From Cristatella mucedo (lineage: Eukaryota > Bryozoa > Phylactolaemata > Cristatellidae): a stretch of DNA of 64,000 nucleotides. Below, in pieces: positions 1-31,785 of this stretch. A program made the translations under genes and the position numbers. Location of the stretch: positions 2,125,501-2,189,500 of the forward strand of contig WPIO01000064.1 of NCBI GenBank assembly GCA_009760855.2. Reading direction: 5' to 3'. Below the pieces are notes generated by a model. It ran no database searches, was not told the DNA's origin, and saw only the letters and a program-made list of their open reading frames with translations. How positions within the stretch are numbered: position 1 is the stretch's first letter; each line of letters opens with the position of its first letter.

Positions 1-540
1 CAACGGATTGACTTCAAGGTTTTGTCGCTCACTTTTAGGTCCCTTCATTCTATGGCTCCAGCCTATCTGTCAGATATACTACCCCATCAGGCCAAGCATC
101 GTACCACCCGCTTTTCGGAATCCAACAGTCTACAAATACCTCGTACAAACCTTAAATCCTTTGGAGACCGAGCATTTAGTTCATATGCTCCCAAAGCCTG
201 GAACTCCCTCCCGACCTGCGTCAGAACATCCCCTGACCTGACCACATTTAAAAGGAACCTAAAAACACACCTATTTAGGACAGCATTCAGTGGGTCCCTG
301 TGATTCGTTCTTGATGTGCTTATGCATGCTGACACTGTGCATGCTGCCACTAAGCACATTTGCATGCTGACCCTGTGCATGTCACCCCTAACCATATTAT
401 TCATTTCGTTTGTTTTTCAAGCATGATTTTACTTACCATTCAATTGCATTTCACTTTACAGCAAATGTAAAGCGCCTAGAGAGAGATTGAGCTCTCTGAG
501 GGCGCTTTATCAAGTGAATTATTATTATTATAATTATTAA
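1..540 (+). mobile_element. LINE family A (CR1/L2-like) 3' end, cut by window edge
   Basis: The reading frame ending at 303 matches the far C-terminus of CR1/L2-clade reverse transcriptases: LTFRSLHSMAPAYLSDIL, then FGDRAFSSYAPKAWNSLP and FKRNLKTHLF, then stop. After about 160 nt of 3'UTR comes a conserved tail with a short hairpin (gcgcctagagagagattg ... gggcgcttt), ending in an ATT-rich run at 515-538. The same tail recurs many times in the window. Only the C-terminal end is present, so the copy is inactive as seen, though its 5' part lies outside. Confidence 0.85.
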
Positions 541-699
541 GAGAGGCCTCGCAAGCATGCACGGGCAGGATTTATTTTCGTTGGGGAATTATATATGTCG
601 TTGTTGTTGCACGGTTTGTTTCGTTACCGTCTTCCCTTGGTTGTGAAGGGGTTCGTAGAAAGCCTAAAAGCCCTGTGTTTAGATGCTAGTAGAAATGGT

Positions 700-904
700 G
701 CGCTGGTTTTGCCCAGCTGTTAAGGCACTCGCCCCGACCAAGGTCAAGGTGGATGTATTTCATGACCCAGGTCGTGGCTTCGAGCCCCGTGGCCGTGGGT
801 AGCACCTGAATAGAGACTCTCTTAGTTCTCTTAGGGATATATATATATATATATATAAATATATATATATATAAAGAGAACTAAGAGAGTCTCTATTCAG
901 GTGC

Positions 905-905
<1 letters not shown>
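700..905 (+). mobile_element. tRNA-derived SINE family 2 with folded-back tail
   Basis: A tRNA-like head (cagctgttaaggcactcgcc as A-box region, ggcttcgagccccg as B-box region) is followed by a tail cacctgaatagagactctc that matches other family 2 copies. From 801 the tail is repeated as an exact inverted copy (874-905) across a TA run. Confidence 0.7.
801..905. repeat. 32-bp perfect inverted repeat around a TA run
   Basis: Arms 801-832 and 874-905 are exact reverse complements (32 of 32) separated by about 41 nt of (TA)n. The arm is the 3' tail of the SINE, so the structure is a SINE tail duplicated in inverted orientation. The whole could extrude as one long hairpin. Confidence 0.9.

Positions 906-908
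<3 letters not shown>

Positions 909-949
<41 letters not shown>
909..949. repeat. (GT)n microsatellite
   Basis: About 20 uninterrupted GT units directly after the SINE fold-back. Confidence 0.95.
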
Positions 950-950
<1 letters not shown>

Positions 951-2564
951 TGTGTCTACATATATATATACTTGACTCCGGCAGATGATTCAACAGACAA
1001 ACTGCATGATTAGAGTTAAGCATCTCAACTCTTTACTAAAGTAGCAGAAAATGGTTTATAACATATTGATTAACCATTCACAGGTTTGGGAAGTAACCTG
1101 CCAGGCTCAATTTTTGCTGTAAGTCAGTTCAGTTGGTATCCCGTATCTGCTGCTGTACCGTATGAGCGACCCCGTAACTCGAGGTCAAGGTCAGTGGAAC
1201 TAGTTTTTGTTTGCTTTTTGTGATGCCTGGTGCTCGAAAAAGAACATCAGCTAGCCTGGAACTCTTAGAAGAGGATTGGTGCACATTCAACTTCGATGGC
1301 ATTTGGGAAGTCAACTTATGTGTCGCTATAGCTTTAATCGTGCCGGAGGAGGCTGCTGCAATCTTTCTTCATTTGACTTGCAGATGGGGTCAGAATAAGA
1401 CGCTAGCCCAAACAGGGCAGATGATAGAAACGCTTGTTTGCCAGTGCAAATTTGATATTATGATGACTGTTGTCAATGCATAGCTTATTTTAGCAATTAA
1501 TTACAGTCATTCTTGGTGTCATTTCTGCTTTCATACTGGTACATAGACCTATCTAATAATTGCCACTGCCTAATGAGCACCAGTTTCGTCTGGCAAATTC
1601 ACTTCATACGTAAGCTTTGCATAAAAGCCACTTTTGCACAAGAGCTGCTTTTGATCTATCCCTCGGATGACTTGGCTTGAAAGGACACCATGTACCATAT
1701 AGGCAAAGTATGTACTCGGTATGTACCGGGTTGCATGCCCAGGATACATGTGGCATGCCCGTTAGGGATTCTAGTGTTTGCGGAAATTGAATGTCTATTA
1801 TATTTCTGAAATGATATTCTGTGTCTGGAAAGTCGCTCTTTTTTTCTCACATCTAAAGCCGAATCGGCATTGAATGCTTTTCGGTTTTTAGCTTCAGACT
1901 GAGTGGGAATTCTGGAACTCCCTGATGAGAGCAGAGCGATGAAGCGATAGGATGCATGTCAAAAGCATTGTTTTGAAGAGTTTGTCGAGACAACGCTCCG
2001 TAGACAGCTGCTTCTTGGTTAGTATAGTGTCGCACGATTACATTCTTTCAGTGACTCGACAAGAAAGAGAACAACTGTCCGTAGACCTTGAATGCAAGCA
2101 GCTTCTGGGTCACTGCCATGGACATCCGTTGCTATTTTTCAATACTATGTCTTCACACCATAGAGGGTAAAGGTTAGCTTATTTAGCAGCCTCATTTACA
2201 TAGCAGGTGTAAGAGTCGTGGTGGCTATCACTATCGCCAGCAGTGAGAAATAAAGAATTGGCCACTGAAGGGCTCGAAGCCACAAACTGGGTCGTGAAAA
2301 CGTGCAAACGCAACCCCTGAGCTAAGACAGCAATTATAAAAGGTTACATGATGGTCTAATTCGGAGCCACTGACACGTTGCCCTAACCTGGCATTATTTG
2401 TGGGCCTTCTTGATTTAGGCAAAGAGTATCACAGTCCGAATTCATTGCTATGAAAGTTGTGATCGTGACCGAGATTTGTCACCCAATGCGACCGTGCTTA
2501 TGTTCTGTCTTCCTTACAAAATCCTTTGGACAGTCGTGCGAGCCATGTACGTGTTTTCTTGGTT

Positions 2565-2568
<4 letters not shown>

Positions 2569-2627
<59 letters not shown>
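2569..2627. repeat. (TG)n microsatellite
   Basis: Near-perfect TG run of about 29 units. The Cys-Val reading frames through it are artefacts of the repeat. Confidence 0.97.
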
Positions 2628-2629
<2 letters not shown>

Positions 2630-3722
2630 TGTTATTTGTACTTGTGTGAGAACTTACTCTCTTTTCGTTGAACTAGAAAGTTGCTGCTTTGCCGTGCAGC
2701 CTCGCCTACTTTGCTCTGGTGACTGCCGGTTGTTCCGGGGCAGGCTCCACGGTCACTTGGAGCTTTTCCTCCCCACCGTCCATTTTGGCATTCCATCGAG
2801 CTTTCTATTTGTGGCAGTGACTCACTATGCTATGCTATGGGATCGGCATGTTCAAACCGACTCGATTAATTAATTGGTAAATGAGTTAATACAAGCAGCC
2901 AAGCATGAGGGAACTCTCTAGGCTTCAGCATGCTTTCCTTCCACAATGGAGGTTTGTGTTCCATGACCTCACTCTCTCGAGTTTAACTCGGCCTTCAGGT
3001 GCAAGGGCTCGAAAACTCAGACACATTTCTCTCGTGAAGGTGTTGTTGACCGGAGTCTGGATCGATGGATGGGGGAGGTCAGGTTAGAGCTGAATTTCCG
3101 GAGGGGCGTGTGATGTCAAGACTATCAGCCTGACTACCCACGAAAGCGGCTGCGTTCGATCACTTGTGTACTCAAGTTACTCCAGTATGCCAATGACACT
3201 CATATGACAGCTTTACTGTTGCACTCTTGCTCAGCCACGAGCTGCCGTGTGGGTTTTTATGTTTGATCATAATTGGAGCTGTAAAGGCAAGCAAATATCC
3301 GGTCTGTAGGCCACGTTTGTGACTGCTGTTGCTAACCTTTTGTTTGAGCCGGTGAGCCTTTTGATCCGAATGCTGTAAGCTTAGTGTTGGCACCGTGACT
3401 GGCTGCTGCATATTATTCGAATGCCTTGCCAGTCGTCCTCTGCTTCACGTAGTAGACTTTTGGATTGTTGATGTGCCTATTCGGTTCCACAAGACTCGTT
3501 CTTGGTGCACGATAGACGGCTCGTCAATGCACTGATCTAGCTCTGTAGGGCTTTTGATTATTGCTGCCTGCTAGTGTAGGATTTTTATTCAGAACTGTTC
3601 AAACCCTGTAATTGTTATTGGGCAAGCATTGTTGCTTGTGTGCACGTGTCGCCTGAACGTGCAAGCTTGACTTATGTGAAAGAGAGCGCTTACAGATCGT
3701 TAGGTGATTGTGCCGTTTCTGA

Positions 3723-23230
<19,508 letters not shown>

Positions 23231-24700
23231 TGGCTGCAGCCGGCTTTCGTGCTTGCCAAAGCCCGCATCGTGTCTAGTGCACAGCTGCAGCTGCCACCAC
23301 AGCATCTTTGTGTCTCGCTGCCGAGCGGGCAGCTGGAGGACATCTCACGCCGCCGCCGCCAGGCTGCGTCTGCTCCCGAGCGCGCACGCCTTCTGGCGCA
23401 ACAGCCGACGTGCACGCTGCTCTGCTGCGTCGGCGCCAGGCAGCGACGTGGTGCGCGCGCGACAGCTGGTCTGTGGCCCGCGCGCGCTTTTACCGTTCGT
23501 TGTTGCAAGTGGCCGCCGCGCCAATTAGCAGTCGTCGTGCTCGTGGCGCAAGCGGCCGCCGCGCTGACTACCGGCTGAGCAGGTCTGCAGCAAAGCATGG
23601 TGCTCATTCGGCGTAACTTGCTGTGTTCGGGTTGCACCCGTCCCCCCCCCACTCGCATACGTGGCGAGGGCGTGCACGCTCTGTCCTTGCTGAACAAGCC
23701 GCTGCTAGCTCTGTGTATTATCGCCCTTCCTCCTACTCCTCCCCGCCGTCCCCTTTGCGGTCACCACGTATACTCTGCCTGCCCCCAAGCGGTTCCGTGG
23801 TTCACATGTGCAGCTGCGCTTTTACCGCCTTCCGTACCAGAGGACCAGTCGGTGGCCACGTGACGTCGGCCTGCCGAGCTTTACGGCGAGCCGCTGGCAT
23901 CGCTTGGTTGTGACTCGGTACTCCCACGCAGGAGCGAGCGCAACTGCCGATGCGGCGGGCAGTGACAAAGGCTGTCCCTTCCCACACTTCCCACCTCGGC
24001 AGGTGCTGGAGTTGGCTGCAGAAGGGCAGCAGAAGAACTCGCCACCACAGCAGCAGCGGCAGCATGATTGCTTGCAGCTAGTCCCTGGCAATAGAGATCG
24101 CCGAAGTGTGTTATTACCTCTTACCGATGAGAACAAGCGCTCTTCACCTCGAGATGTCTAAAGCACGGCTGTGCGCCAGTCCTCCCCCCCCCCCAGGGTC
24201 TGTAGTCTGTAGTCACACATGCACGCCCCCACGACACTGGACGGTCTGCTGTCGCCTGAGGCATGCCCGTGTGTGCGTGCGTGCGCACACAAGCGCGGCC
24301 GTCTGAAACAGGCATCGCTCCGGGAAGGAGGACGCGTCCAGTCTCAGAGCCGAGCTGGCAGCAATATACTAGTCACTGCTGGGTGTGCGGGTTTCGAAAC
24401 GAACGCGTACATTTGCTGAGATAACGCTCCATTCGTCATGTTCGTGGGCTTCACATTTAGGAGTACTGTCACTGTGTCACAGTGTGCAGTCTTAAACCGC
24501 TTGGACGACTGATGCCCAGCCGGCGCTCACACACAAGGCGGTATATCTGCATTATATTATGCGTACGTCTGTTCAGGCTGTACTGCCACGTTCTTACCAT
24601 TTTAGCACCTGGATATAAGTCTTCTTGTACTCGGAACTGTGATGTGGGTGTCATTTTTGTGATGCTTGATATAATAAACGAGGTGCCACTCTCTATACCC
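23231..24700 (+). other. Probable GRK 3'UTR
   Basis: Follows the stop without another splice signal I can tie to the gene. GC- and CpG-rich, with short open frames on both strands that look random. Ends near the poly(A) signal at 24673-24678. Confidence 0.5.
24673..24678 (+). terminator. Poly(A) signal AATAAA for GRK
   Basis: Canonical aataaa, followed about 35-70 nt later by a TG-rich stretch (tttctgtgcaggtgctgtct), the expected downstream element. First good candidate after the stop codon, giving a 3'UTR of about 1.45 kb. Confidence 0.55.
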
Positions 24701-24895
24701 TATTGAGTGCTCAGCTTTCTGTGCAGGTGCTGTCTGTGCATGAGCTGCCCGTTATGCGAACTTGGCAGCAGTGTGGAGCCGTGGTCCACGTGACCTTTGT
24801 GGTCCACGTGACCCACACGTCTCCTTTCCTGCTAATCCCTTCAAACGGTAGCTGCGATCGACCGTATGTGGAACTTTGCACCAGCAGCCGTAAAA

Positions 24896-24897
<2 letters not shown>

Positions 24898-24986
<89 letters not shown>
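24898..24986. repeat. (TA)n microsatellite
   Basis: About 44 uninterrupted TA units; self-complementary. Confidence 0.97.
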
Positions 24987-24989
<3 letters not shown>

Positions 24990-25904
24990 GTAGTAGCTGT
25001 CGAGCCGATTGTAGGCTCTCAGGGCTTTCATAGCCAAGTCACCGGGAGAGGATGTGTTGGTGGTGGTGGCCTCAGTACTGGAACCGCAGCAGGTCGTCGT
25101 CGCTGGGGGCAAACGCCTCAGAGCGAAACGATTTTTTTATTGAGAGGCCATTGTGTGTACATCTACTATTGGTTAGCAAGAGGGTTACGTGTTGATGGCC
25201 GTAATTTGCTGCTGAACCGGTGGCTCACGTTGGCCCGTTGGAATCGTCAGACGGCCGAACAGGTGCATTCTGACCTTCGGCTCGCTAGTTTTTATCCTGC
25301 TCCGAGAGATTGCATGCCATGAAATTACTATCTGAAAACTATAAGGGCATGGTGCTCATCAATTTCTTCGAAAGTGAAAATCTGATAGTCTCTTCTATTA
25401 AAACTTATTTATGTTGATAACGCTGAACTCAATTGTTAAACATACCCCGTACGTATATCATCTTGGTTCTAGTGGTTCACTCTCCAGGCCAGGAGAAGCG
25501 AACTGTGTCTGCTGTCAGACCCACGGCAGAGGGCCATCGACTTAGCTGCACTTTCCAGCTAACAATAGATGTTCCTTCACCTGATTAGAGGCGAGGTCGT
25601 AGATGGTGCCTTGCTGACCCAAAGGCAGGGAATTAATGTTCAACCTCACCTCATCGCCACAAAGAGTGCTCGATTGCACCAGGTGACCAAGTACTGAGGC
25701 CTAAGCGACAGCGTATAGAATGACCTTCAGTTGCACAGGTAGGACGAAAACCTATTCAGCTCAGCCCGCTTAGACCTTGTTGGCATGACCATTGAACGGT
25801 GTTGAACCGGTCTGATCGATGCGATGCCGCTGTGTAGAGCGTGCAGTGGCTGCATAAACTAAGCCCTTCGTTCTCACGAAATCGTTGAAACCCGATAGCT
25901 AAGA

Positions 25905-26335
25905 TTTGTTGTACCACCCGCTTGTCGGAATCCAACAGTTTACCAATACCTCAAATCCTTTGGAGACCGTGCATTTAGTTCGCATGCTCCCAAAGCCTGG
26001 AACTCCCTCCCGACTTGCGTCAGAACATCCCCTGACTTGACCACATTTAAAAAGAACTCATAAACACACCTATTTAGGACAGCATTTAGTGGGTCCCTGT
26101 AATTCGTCCTTGATGTGCTTATGCGTGCCGACACTGTGCATGCTGCCACTAACCACATTTGCATGCTGACCCTGTGCATGTCACCCCTAACCGTGTTATT
26201 CATGCTGTTTATCAAGCATGATATTACTCACCATTCCATTGCATTTCCCTTTGCAGCAAATGTAAAGCGCCTAGAAAGAGATTGAGTTCTCTGAGGGCGC
26301 TTTATCAAGTGCATTATTATTATTATTATCATAAA
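25905..26335 (+). mobile_element. LINE family A 3' end
   Basis: Repeats the block of 100-540 (accacccgcttgtcggaatc, cctttggagaccgtgcattt, tggaactccctcccgact) with deletions, then the hairpin tail gcgcctagaaagagattgag and an ATT run. Confidence 0.88.
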
Positions 26336-26929
26336 CCTGATAGCTAAGATTTGTTGAGCATCTGTGGCTGCTACGCCTGTAGACAAATTCGAGCTGCTCT
26401 TAGTCCTCGACTGCCGCCATCCAAGTCTAGATGACGATCGAAGAGTACGTCAAGTGTATCCCGGCGATGAACGCGATAATCACTCTAGACAACATTGGAA
26501 GCGATTTCGCTAGGGAATCACTTGAGTCGATCGCAATGCCATACACGTACATGTTAGCTATTGCTTATACACGAGTGTACAAGGTATACAGCGGTCAGCA
26601 TGAGGTCACCCGACTTACGAAAGAGATAAAGACTGGAAAAGTTGTCGTAAGTCAGGTTTCTTCGTAAGTCGAGAATGGTAAATGATACGTTCTACTAAGA
26701 TACGTTCTGAGGAAGACGTAGAGAAGTAAATGAAATGAGTTCCTTCACAAATACATAGCAAATAAGAAATAAATACGAACAAGTAAATAAGATTAAAGTA
26801 GCATACCATCAGACGCGTAGTGAGAGATCTTTCGGCGCTCGGGGATTAAGCTACAAGTGACGTCCCTTCCCCGTGTCAGAAATTGCTGCAAATCAAAAAA
26901 CACGCACGCTAGCAGGCTTATCGAGTCGA

Positions 26930-28400
26930 GAAGATTTTATTAACTGTAGCGCAGGTACAGGGTAGCTATCACAGCTGTGAATTTTCTTCTGGCCTTGAAC
27001 GTGGCAAACTGGTCTTTTACAGTTTGAAAGTCAATGTTTTCCAGTATTTCCTTCTCAATGTATAACAAAGCCAAATCAGAGAGTCGATCTTGCCCTATTG
27101 ATGCTATCATATAAGTCAGGCTTGTCTACAGCATTTGGTGAATCTTTGCGATTCGTTCTTCGTGTGCATGTACCTCCTTACATTATGCCTGCTGCTTGCG
27201 GCTGATACCACCAATCAATGTTGGTAATGCTTTCCATGCAGCATACGTAAATTCCCTAGGAAGAGATTCAGTTCTCTGAGGGCGCTATACAAATTTATTA
27301 TTATTTTTTACTATTCAGCTTGTTAAAGGAACGTTCACAAGAACTTGCAAGGCAACTCTCAAATTAGGAAACACGTCCTCTTCATAACTGACAATGAAAG
27401 ACGTGAGTTCTAGCGGTGCCTTCATCGGTGCCGAATCGTGACGTGAGGCCAGAAAGTTACGTATTTCGTTGTACAGCTCTGTTCCATCAACGTCTGAACA
27501 ATAAAAGCCTCCAAGATCTAGACATTGCTGGCGGAGTGTGGTCTGGTCAAGCGTCTTCAAAAGCTTCTTAACTTCCGACAAGAAGCTAAATTTGACATTA
27601 AGATCTGTGAGCCGGAAAACCTAGTTGTAATTTCTTGTCGGAAATAGTCTACGGCTGTCCTTCGTTATTCTCGAAATCTCCTCTGCCGTGAGACCAACAT
27701 CTTGAGAGAGTTCTTCAGGCATCTGTATCCTTCAGTGAATCCTTCGTTCAACTGCAACTCTCCACAATTCACATCTCTTTTGGCATTTAGTAGTGATCTT
27801 TATCATAGGTCTTCTCGAAGTCTTGACAACTCAACCACAAGAGAGTGGGGGTCACCAGATACGTCTTTGAAGTTCATCTTTGGATCATGCAGTCTTTTCT
27901 GAAAGCGGTCCATCTTCCATATGATGATGCTGTACCAAAATGAAAACGGAGCCAAAAAGTTCCAAAGTAAAAGTCGGTAAAGTCCAAAGAGTTCAAAATA
28001 AATGTAGGAGGCTGCCAGCTACACTTCTTGTTTCAAATGTTCCACTTATGTCCTCAAGACAGTTGCTCCAAAAGACCTACAATGCTGTTCCGTCCATCAT
28101 TGATGGCTTACACAGCCTCCACTCTTGCACTCCACCTTGTGGCAGAGTCACGTTTGACAGTGATGGCCAAGATTTTCTTCAGTCCCTCCCACCTCAGAGT
28201 TGATCTTGAAAAGAATAAGTAGGTGCTTTCTGTTGTTCAAAAAAGCCAATGACAACCGAATCTTGACTAGCAGTATGAACTCTTTACCAGGTTCAAGCTG
28301 TGGTTATCGCAGTTTACGAACATGGTCTTTTTATTTCTGGACCGTATTCTCTTTCCGACACCTTACAAGTAACCAGACACGACGGCTTCGCTGTCATGGC
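26930..28400 (-). pseudogene. hAT transposase remnant (ZMYM1-like), broken by a LINE tail
   Basis: Minus-strand frames read in hAT order. About 28200-28090: LKKILAITVKRDSATRWSAR, the TRWSAR motif. About 27930-27830: WKMDRFQKRLHDPKMNF. 27581-27315: LLKTLDQTTLRQQCLDLGGF, DVDGTELYNEIRNFL and FPNLRVALQVLVNVPLT, the dimerisation domain. About 27105-26960: QDRLSDLALLYIEKEILENI then FATFKARRKF. The expected ERSFSKLK motif is missing, replaced by a LINE A tail inserted at about 27118-27314. Stops and frameshifts show it is dead. Similar proteins are annotated as zinc finger MYM-type protein 1-like. Confidence 0.8.
27180..27314 (+). mobile_element. LINE family A tail inside the hAT remnant
   Basis: Carries ggaagagattcagttctctg and agggcgctatacaaatttat with an ATT-rich end. 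It splits two blocks of hAT dimerisation domain, so it inserted after the transposon. Confidence 0.75.
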
Positions 28401-29560
28401 ACAGCCAGTTAATTAAGCCTTGCTTGTGCGGTCTAATAGTGTCTCGGTGCTCAGCCACTGCAAGCTGGCTCACGCTTGACGCAGCATGGCAGGCCGGGCT
28501 CGCCCTCGACACGACGCAGCCCGCCTGTGGAAGGCAGGATGAGGCCAGCGGACGGACGGGGAGAGCAGTTGGAGCGGCGATGGGGGGCGAACGGCCGTGT
28601 GCTTGTTGAGCTGCGATTGTCACCCGAATACACGGTGGATAATGCCCCCTCGGTGTTTCCGAGTCGTCGCGTGTATGCCCGCCAGAGCGTCAAGCTACTG
28701 CTTGGCCCAAGTCTGTAAACATGCTTAGCTTCAAACCAGGATTGCTTTAAATCAAAATTGGAATCTTGCTTTTGGCGCCCCCTCGGCCTTGGCCCCCGGG
28801 ACATCTGTCCACCCTGCCTACCCATTGCTAGGCCATAATTGCCACCCCTTGCATACCATAATGTGGAATATTTTTTGGCAAACAGAAGCTGGTAGTTATC
28901 TCAAGCAAGTAACGCATGCAAGAGAGGGCCCTCAGTACCCACAATGCATAGCTGTCAGACATCGTTTCATCCCTACTGCTTGCGGCGTTGTAAATTCTAC
29001 TGACCGCGCGCGGGTTTTGAAAATTTTCTTGGATAAATTTTGATTTGCAATTTTTTTGCGTGACCGTGGCCAAGTTCACATCGCTAAAATTTTCGTAAGT
29101 CAAACCATCCTATATCGGGTTGACTGTCTAACCAATTGCGACTACAACCGGTTGAACTATGAGCTCAAAAAACTACTCCGGTGTTGCGCTAGAGAGCTTT
29201 CTAAAGCTCACTTACAGCTGAAGCAGTTTTTGGTAATCATACTAAAAGCAACAGACTCTATCTAAGGGAAAATGGGTAAGAATAGCTGAGCTATTTGGAC
29301 GGTAAAGGAAGTAAGTAGCAGCGTAGCAGCGGACAGGAAAGCGAAGCCACGCGAAACAGGGCCGGACCGGATATCCTCTTTGCGAGGAGCGTGGCAGCCG
29401 ACAGCGATCTGGGAGTGATCGACAAGCGCCTTCGATAACGACCTTCGAACCCCTGCAGACATGCACTGCTGTAATAGTTGAGGTCATTCAAATCGGTGGA
29501 CGAAATTGCGTATAGCAACGGGTCTTGCGAATAAACTGCGATACAGCTGCCGTCTCTATA
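28400..29560. other. Intergenic, nothing recognised
   Basis: 28424-28790 is CpG-rich with compositional open frames. The stretch around 28770-28800 (ttggcgccccctcggccttg) resembles hAT subterminal sequence and may belong to the element at 26.9-28.4 kb. Confidence 0.4.
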
Positions 29561-29569
29561 AATAAATGT

Positions 29570-29845
29570 CCGTAAACTGCGGTTTCGATTCCAAATTATG
29601 CAGAGGGCGTTACGGCCTTACCCGCCAAATTCATGCACTTGCACTTGTGCGTTCTCGTGCTGTGGCCTCTAATGTCCAGGGCCAGCTACTTTTCCACATA
29701 TTCGAACGTCGATGCAGCTCCCAGTCGTCCCAGTACGGTTTTGATTCCAAATCAGAGAGAACAGTACGCCAAGTGTATCCGCCGAATTTCATGCAATTGC
29801 GCCAGCGAGTTCTGATGCTACGGCCTCTGATGGCCCAACCCAGAT
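29570..29845. repeat. Diverged direct repeat, two copies of about 110 bp
   Basis: Copy 1 at about 29578-29682 and copy 2 at about 29733-29840 share ttcgattccaaat / ttttgattccaaat, then accgccaaattcatgcactt-like and gtgttctcgtgctgtggcct-like sequence, clearly diverged. Origin unknown, possibly transposon-internal repeats. Confidence 0.65.
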
Positions 29846-30310
29846 GGCAACCAAAAAAATAGAACTGCGATAAAGATGCCATTTTTGTAAACCCGTTACA
29901 CTGGCTTCTATAACGTGCAATCAAACGCGTAGTTTTGCGACGCCTATTGAGGCCCGGAGCTTCCAATAGGCGAACTAGGCAATCGCCTAGCCAATCTCGC
30001 TGGTCGCGAGCGAGGCGCCAGAAAGACTAGAAAACTAAAAGATGGCGATCTTTTGGTAAGGTGTTCATAAATAGCATCAAACCACTTTCGATATAAAAAC
30101 TTGTTGATGGCCTTTTGAATGAAAATCATAGAAACCCGCTATGAAGGATTATCTGAGCAGTGCAAAAGCAAGAGGTGGTGGTGCGAACTGTTTGTAAAGA
30201 ACTGCGAGAAAATTTAACTTTGAAACCGGCACACACAGGCAGCTCACAACGACGAGCTGCTGGTAAGTTAACCGCGAAAAGTCGTCCAGCGACGTGTAAC
30301 ATGCAGCCCA

Positions 30311-30418
30311 GGTCGCTCCTGGTCGCTCCTGGTCGCTCCTGGTCGCTCCTGGTCGCTCCTGGTCGCTCCTGGTCGCTCCTGGTCGCTCCTGGTCGCTCCT
30401 GGTCGCTCCTGGTCGCTC
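30311..30418. repeat. 10-bp minisatellite, unit ggtcgctcct, about 10.8 copies
   Basis: Ten exact copies plus a partial eleventh (ggtcgctc). Because 10 is not a multiple of 3, each strand reads a 10-residue period (QERPGATRSD on the minus strand). No sign of a real coding role. Confidence 0.97.
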
Positions 30419-30884
30419 TCGCATGGGACCGCAGCCAGCGGGGCCAAATGAGCGACGTCAGCGGCGGCGGAGCCAAGGGTTCGTGATGATTAAACACGAC
30501 GATCGTGCGCTATAATTGCTCACTACTTGTGGGCCTTGCCGCCTACGTGACAATCTTTCGGGTCTTCTGTCCCCACTCAAGATTTAAAAAAATCCCAGCT
30601 CCGCCTCTGAGCAATATGTATACAGCCTCTAGATCGCCCCCCCCCCTTCGAAAGCCCGATAGCTCCTCCCCCCCTTGAATGGCCACTATGATTCGAGTGG
30701 TGGGCTACCTGGCTTAAAAATTTAGTCAATAACATTATTTAATACAAATTACGAACACGTCGGCTCTACAGGTTAGTGGGCGTTGCAAATTCAAGGTGCT
30801 TCATCTGAGGGGGCGGCCATAATTTGCTTTTAATTAGGCTTTGAAGGTGCAGCGACGAGCCTTCGGCACATCCACGCGTTCGGT

Positions 30885-31050
30885 GAGCCGTGATGGCGCG
30901 CACTAGGTAAAGCGGTTGCTTTCACGACCTCGGGACCGAGGTCGTGAGTTTGATTCCTGCGGTGGGCGATTCTTTATCGCCCACCGAAAGCGGAGGTGAT
31001 AGCCCTAAAAGGCTCTTCTGTCGCTATGCAAAAAGAGGCCGTTTAATCAG
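30885..31050 (+). mobile_element. tRNA-derived SINE family 1
   Basis: Starts gagccgtgatggcgcgcact, A-box region aggtaaagcggttgc, B-box region gtttgattcc, body gggcgattctttatcg, tail aaaagaggccgtttaatcag. Confidence 0.85.
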
Positions 31051-31079
31051 CTAGGATTATTACGTACCCAAGCGAGGTC

Positions 31080-31640
31080 CAGTAGCTTAGAGCGCCGGTA
31101 CTTCGCTGCGGCCAGCTACCGAGGTCAGCTACCAGCTAGGGGTCACCGACCGAGCCAAGCCTGCTCTCAGACTGGAGGCCGGACGGGTGACGTCGCCCCT
31201 TTTCTAATCTGGGCAATCGGGGTGAACAAGTTCGTGGGCAATGACGGTGGGATCTGGCACGGTGAGAGCGCCCCGATCGCTCAGCAGCCATTCATCCTTC
31301 GGGATGAATGGCTGGCTAGCTGGCCTTTCTTGGCAATGCGGTCAACCGCAGAAGGCCACGAGAATCCACGCTGTCCGAGCGTGGCGGAAGTTAAACGCGC
31401 TCGCTCACCGTTATAGCCGTATACTCCGCGCTATCCCGCAGTGCGTTGTTCGTTGCTTGGTTTCCATGAGCTGGAGCCTTCGGCGCGCTGAGATGTCGCC
31501 CTCTGGCGAGACCCGCTACGCAATCACTCGTACCTCGAGCGAGGGGTTGATAACTCCGGGGAATCGCTCTCGTCCGTCTTCAAGATTGCTTCGCTACGAG
31601 GGCATCCCGCCCGCTTTAGACTACGTTCGCTAAATATAGT
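31080..31640. other. Intergenic, nothing recognised
   Basis: CpG-rich, with a small hairpin cattcatccttcgggatgaa at 31289-31310. The open frame 31241-31633 has no recognisable domain. Confidence 0.4.
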
Positions 31641-31785
31641 TCATTTGTATTTGCGCCCTAAGAGAACTCAATCTCTTTTCAGGCGCTTCACATATGCCCC
31701 GGGGCTCGAGCCCACGACCACAGCCACAACTTGTTCGGGGCGAGCACCTTGACCGCTGGACCAAACCAGCTCGGCAACGTTGTTT
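31640..31785 (-). mobile_element. SINE family 2, inverted
   Basis: On the + strand: tail gccctaagagaactcaatct, then ggggctcgagcccacgac (inverted B-box) and gagcaccttgaccgctggac (inverted A-box). Confidence 0.8.

Noticed and set aside
23249-23578. Several overlapping + and - frames downstream of the GRK stop
   Set aside because: GC-rich 3'UTR sequence with mutually overlapping Arg/Ala-rich frames; no domain.
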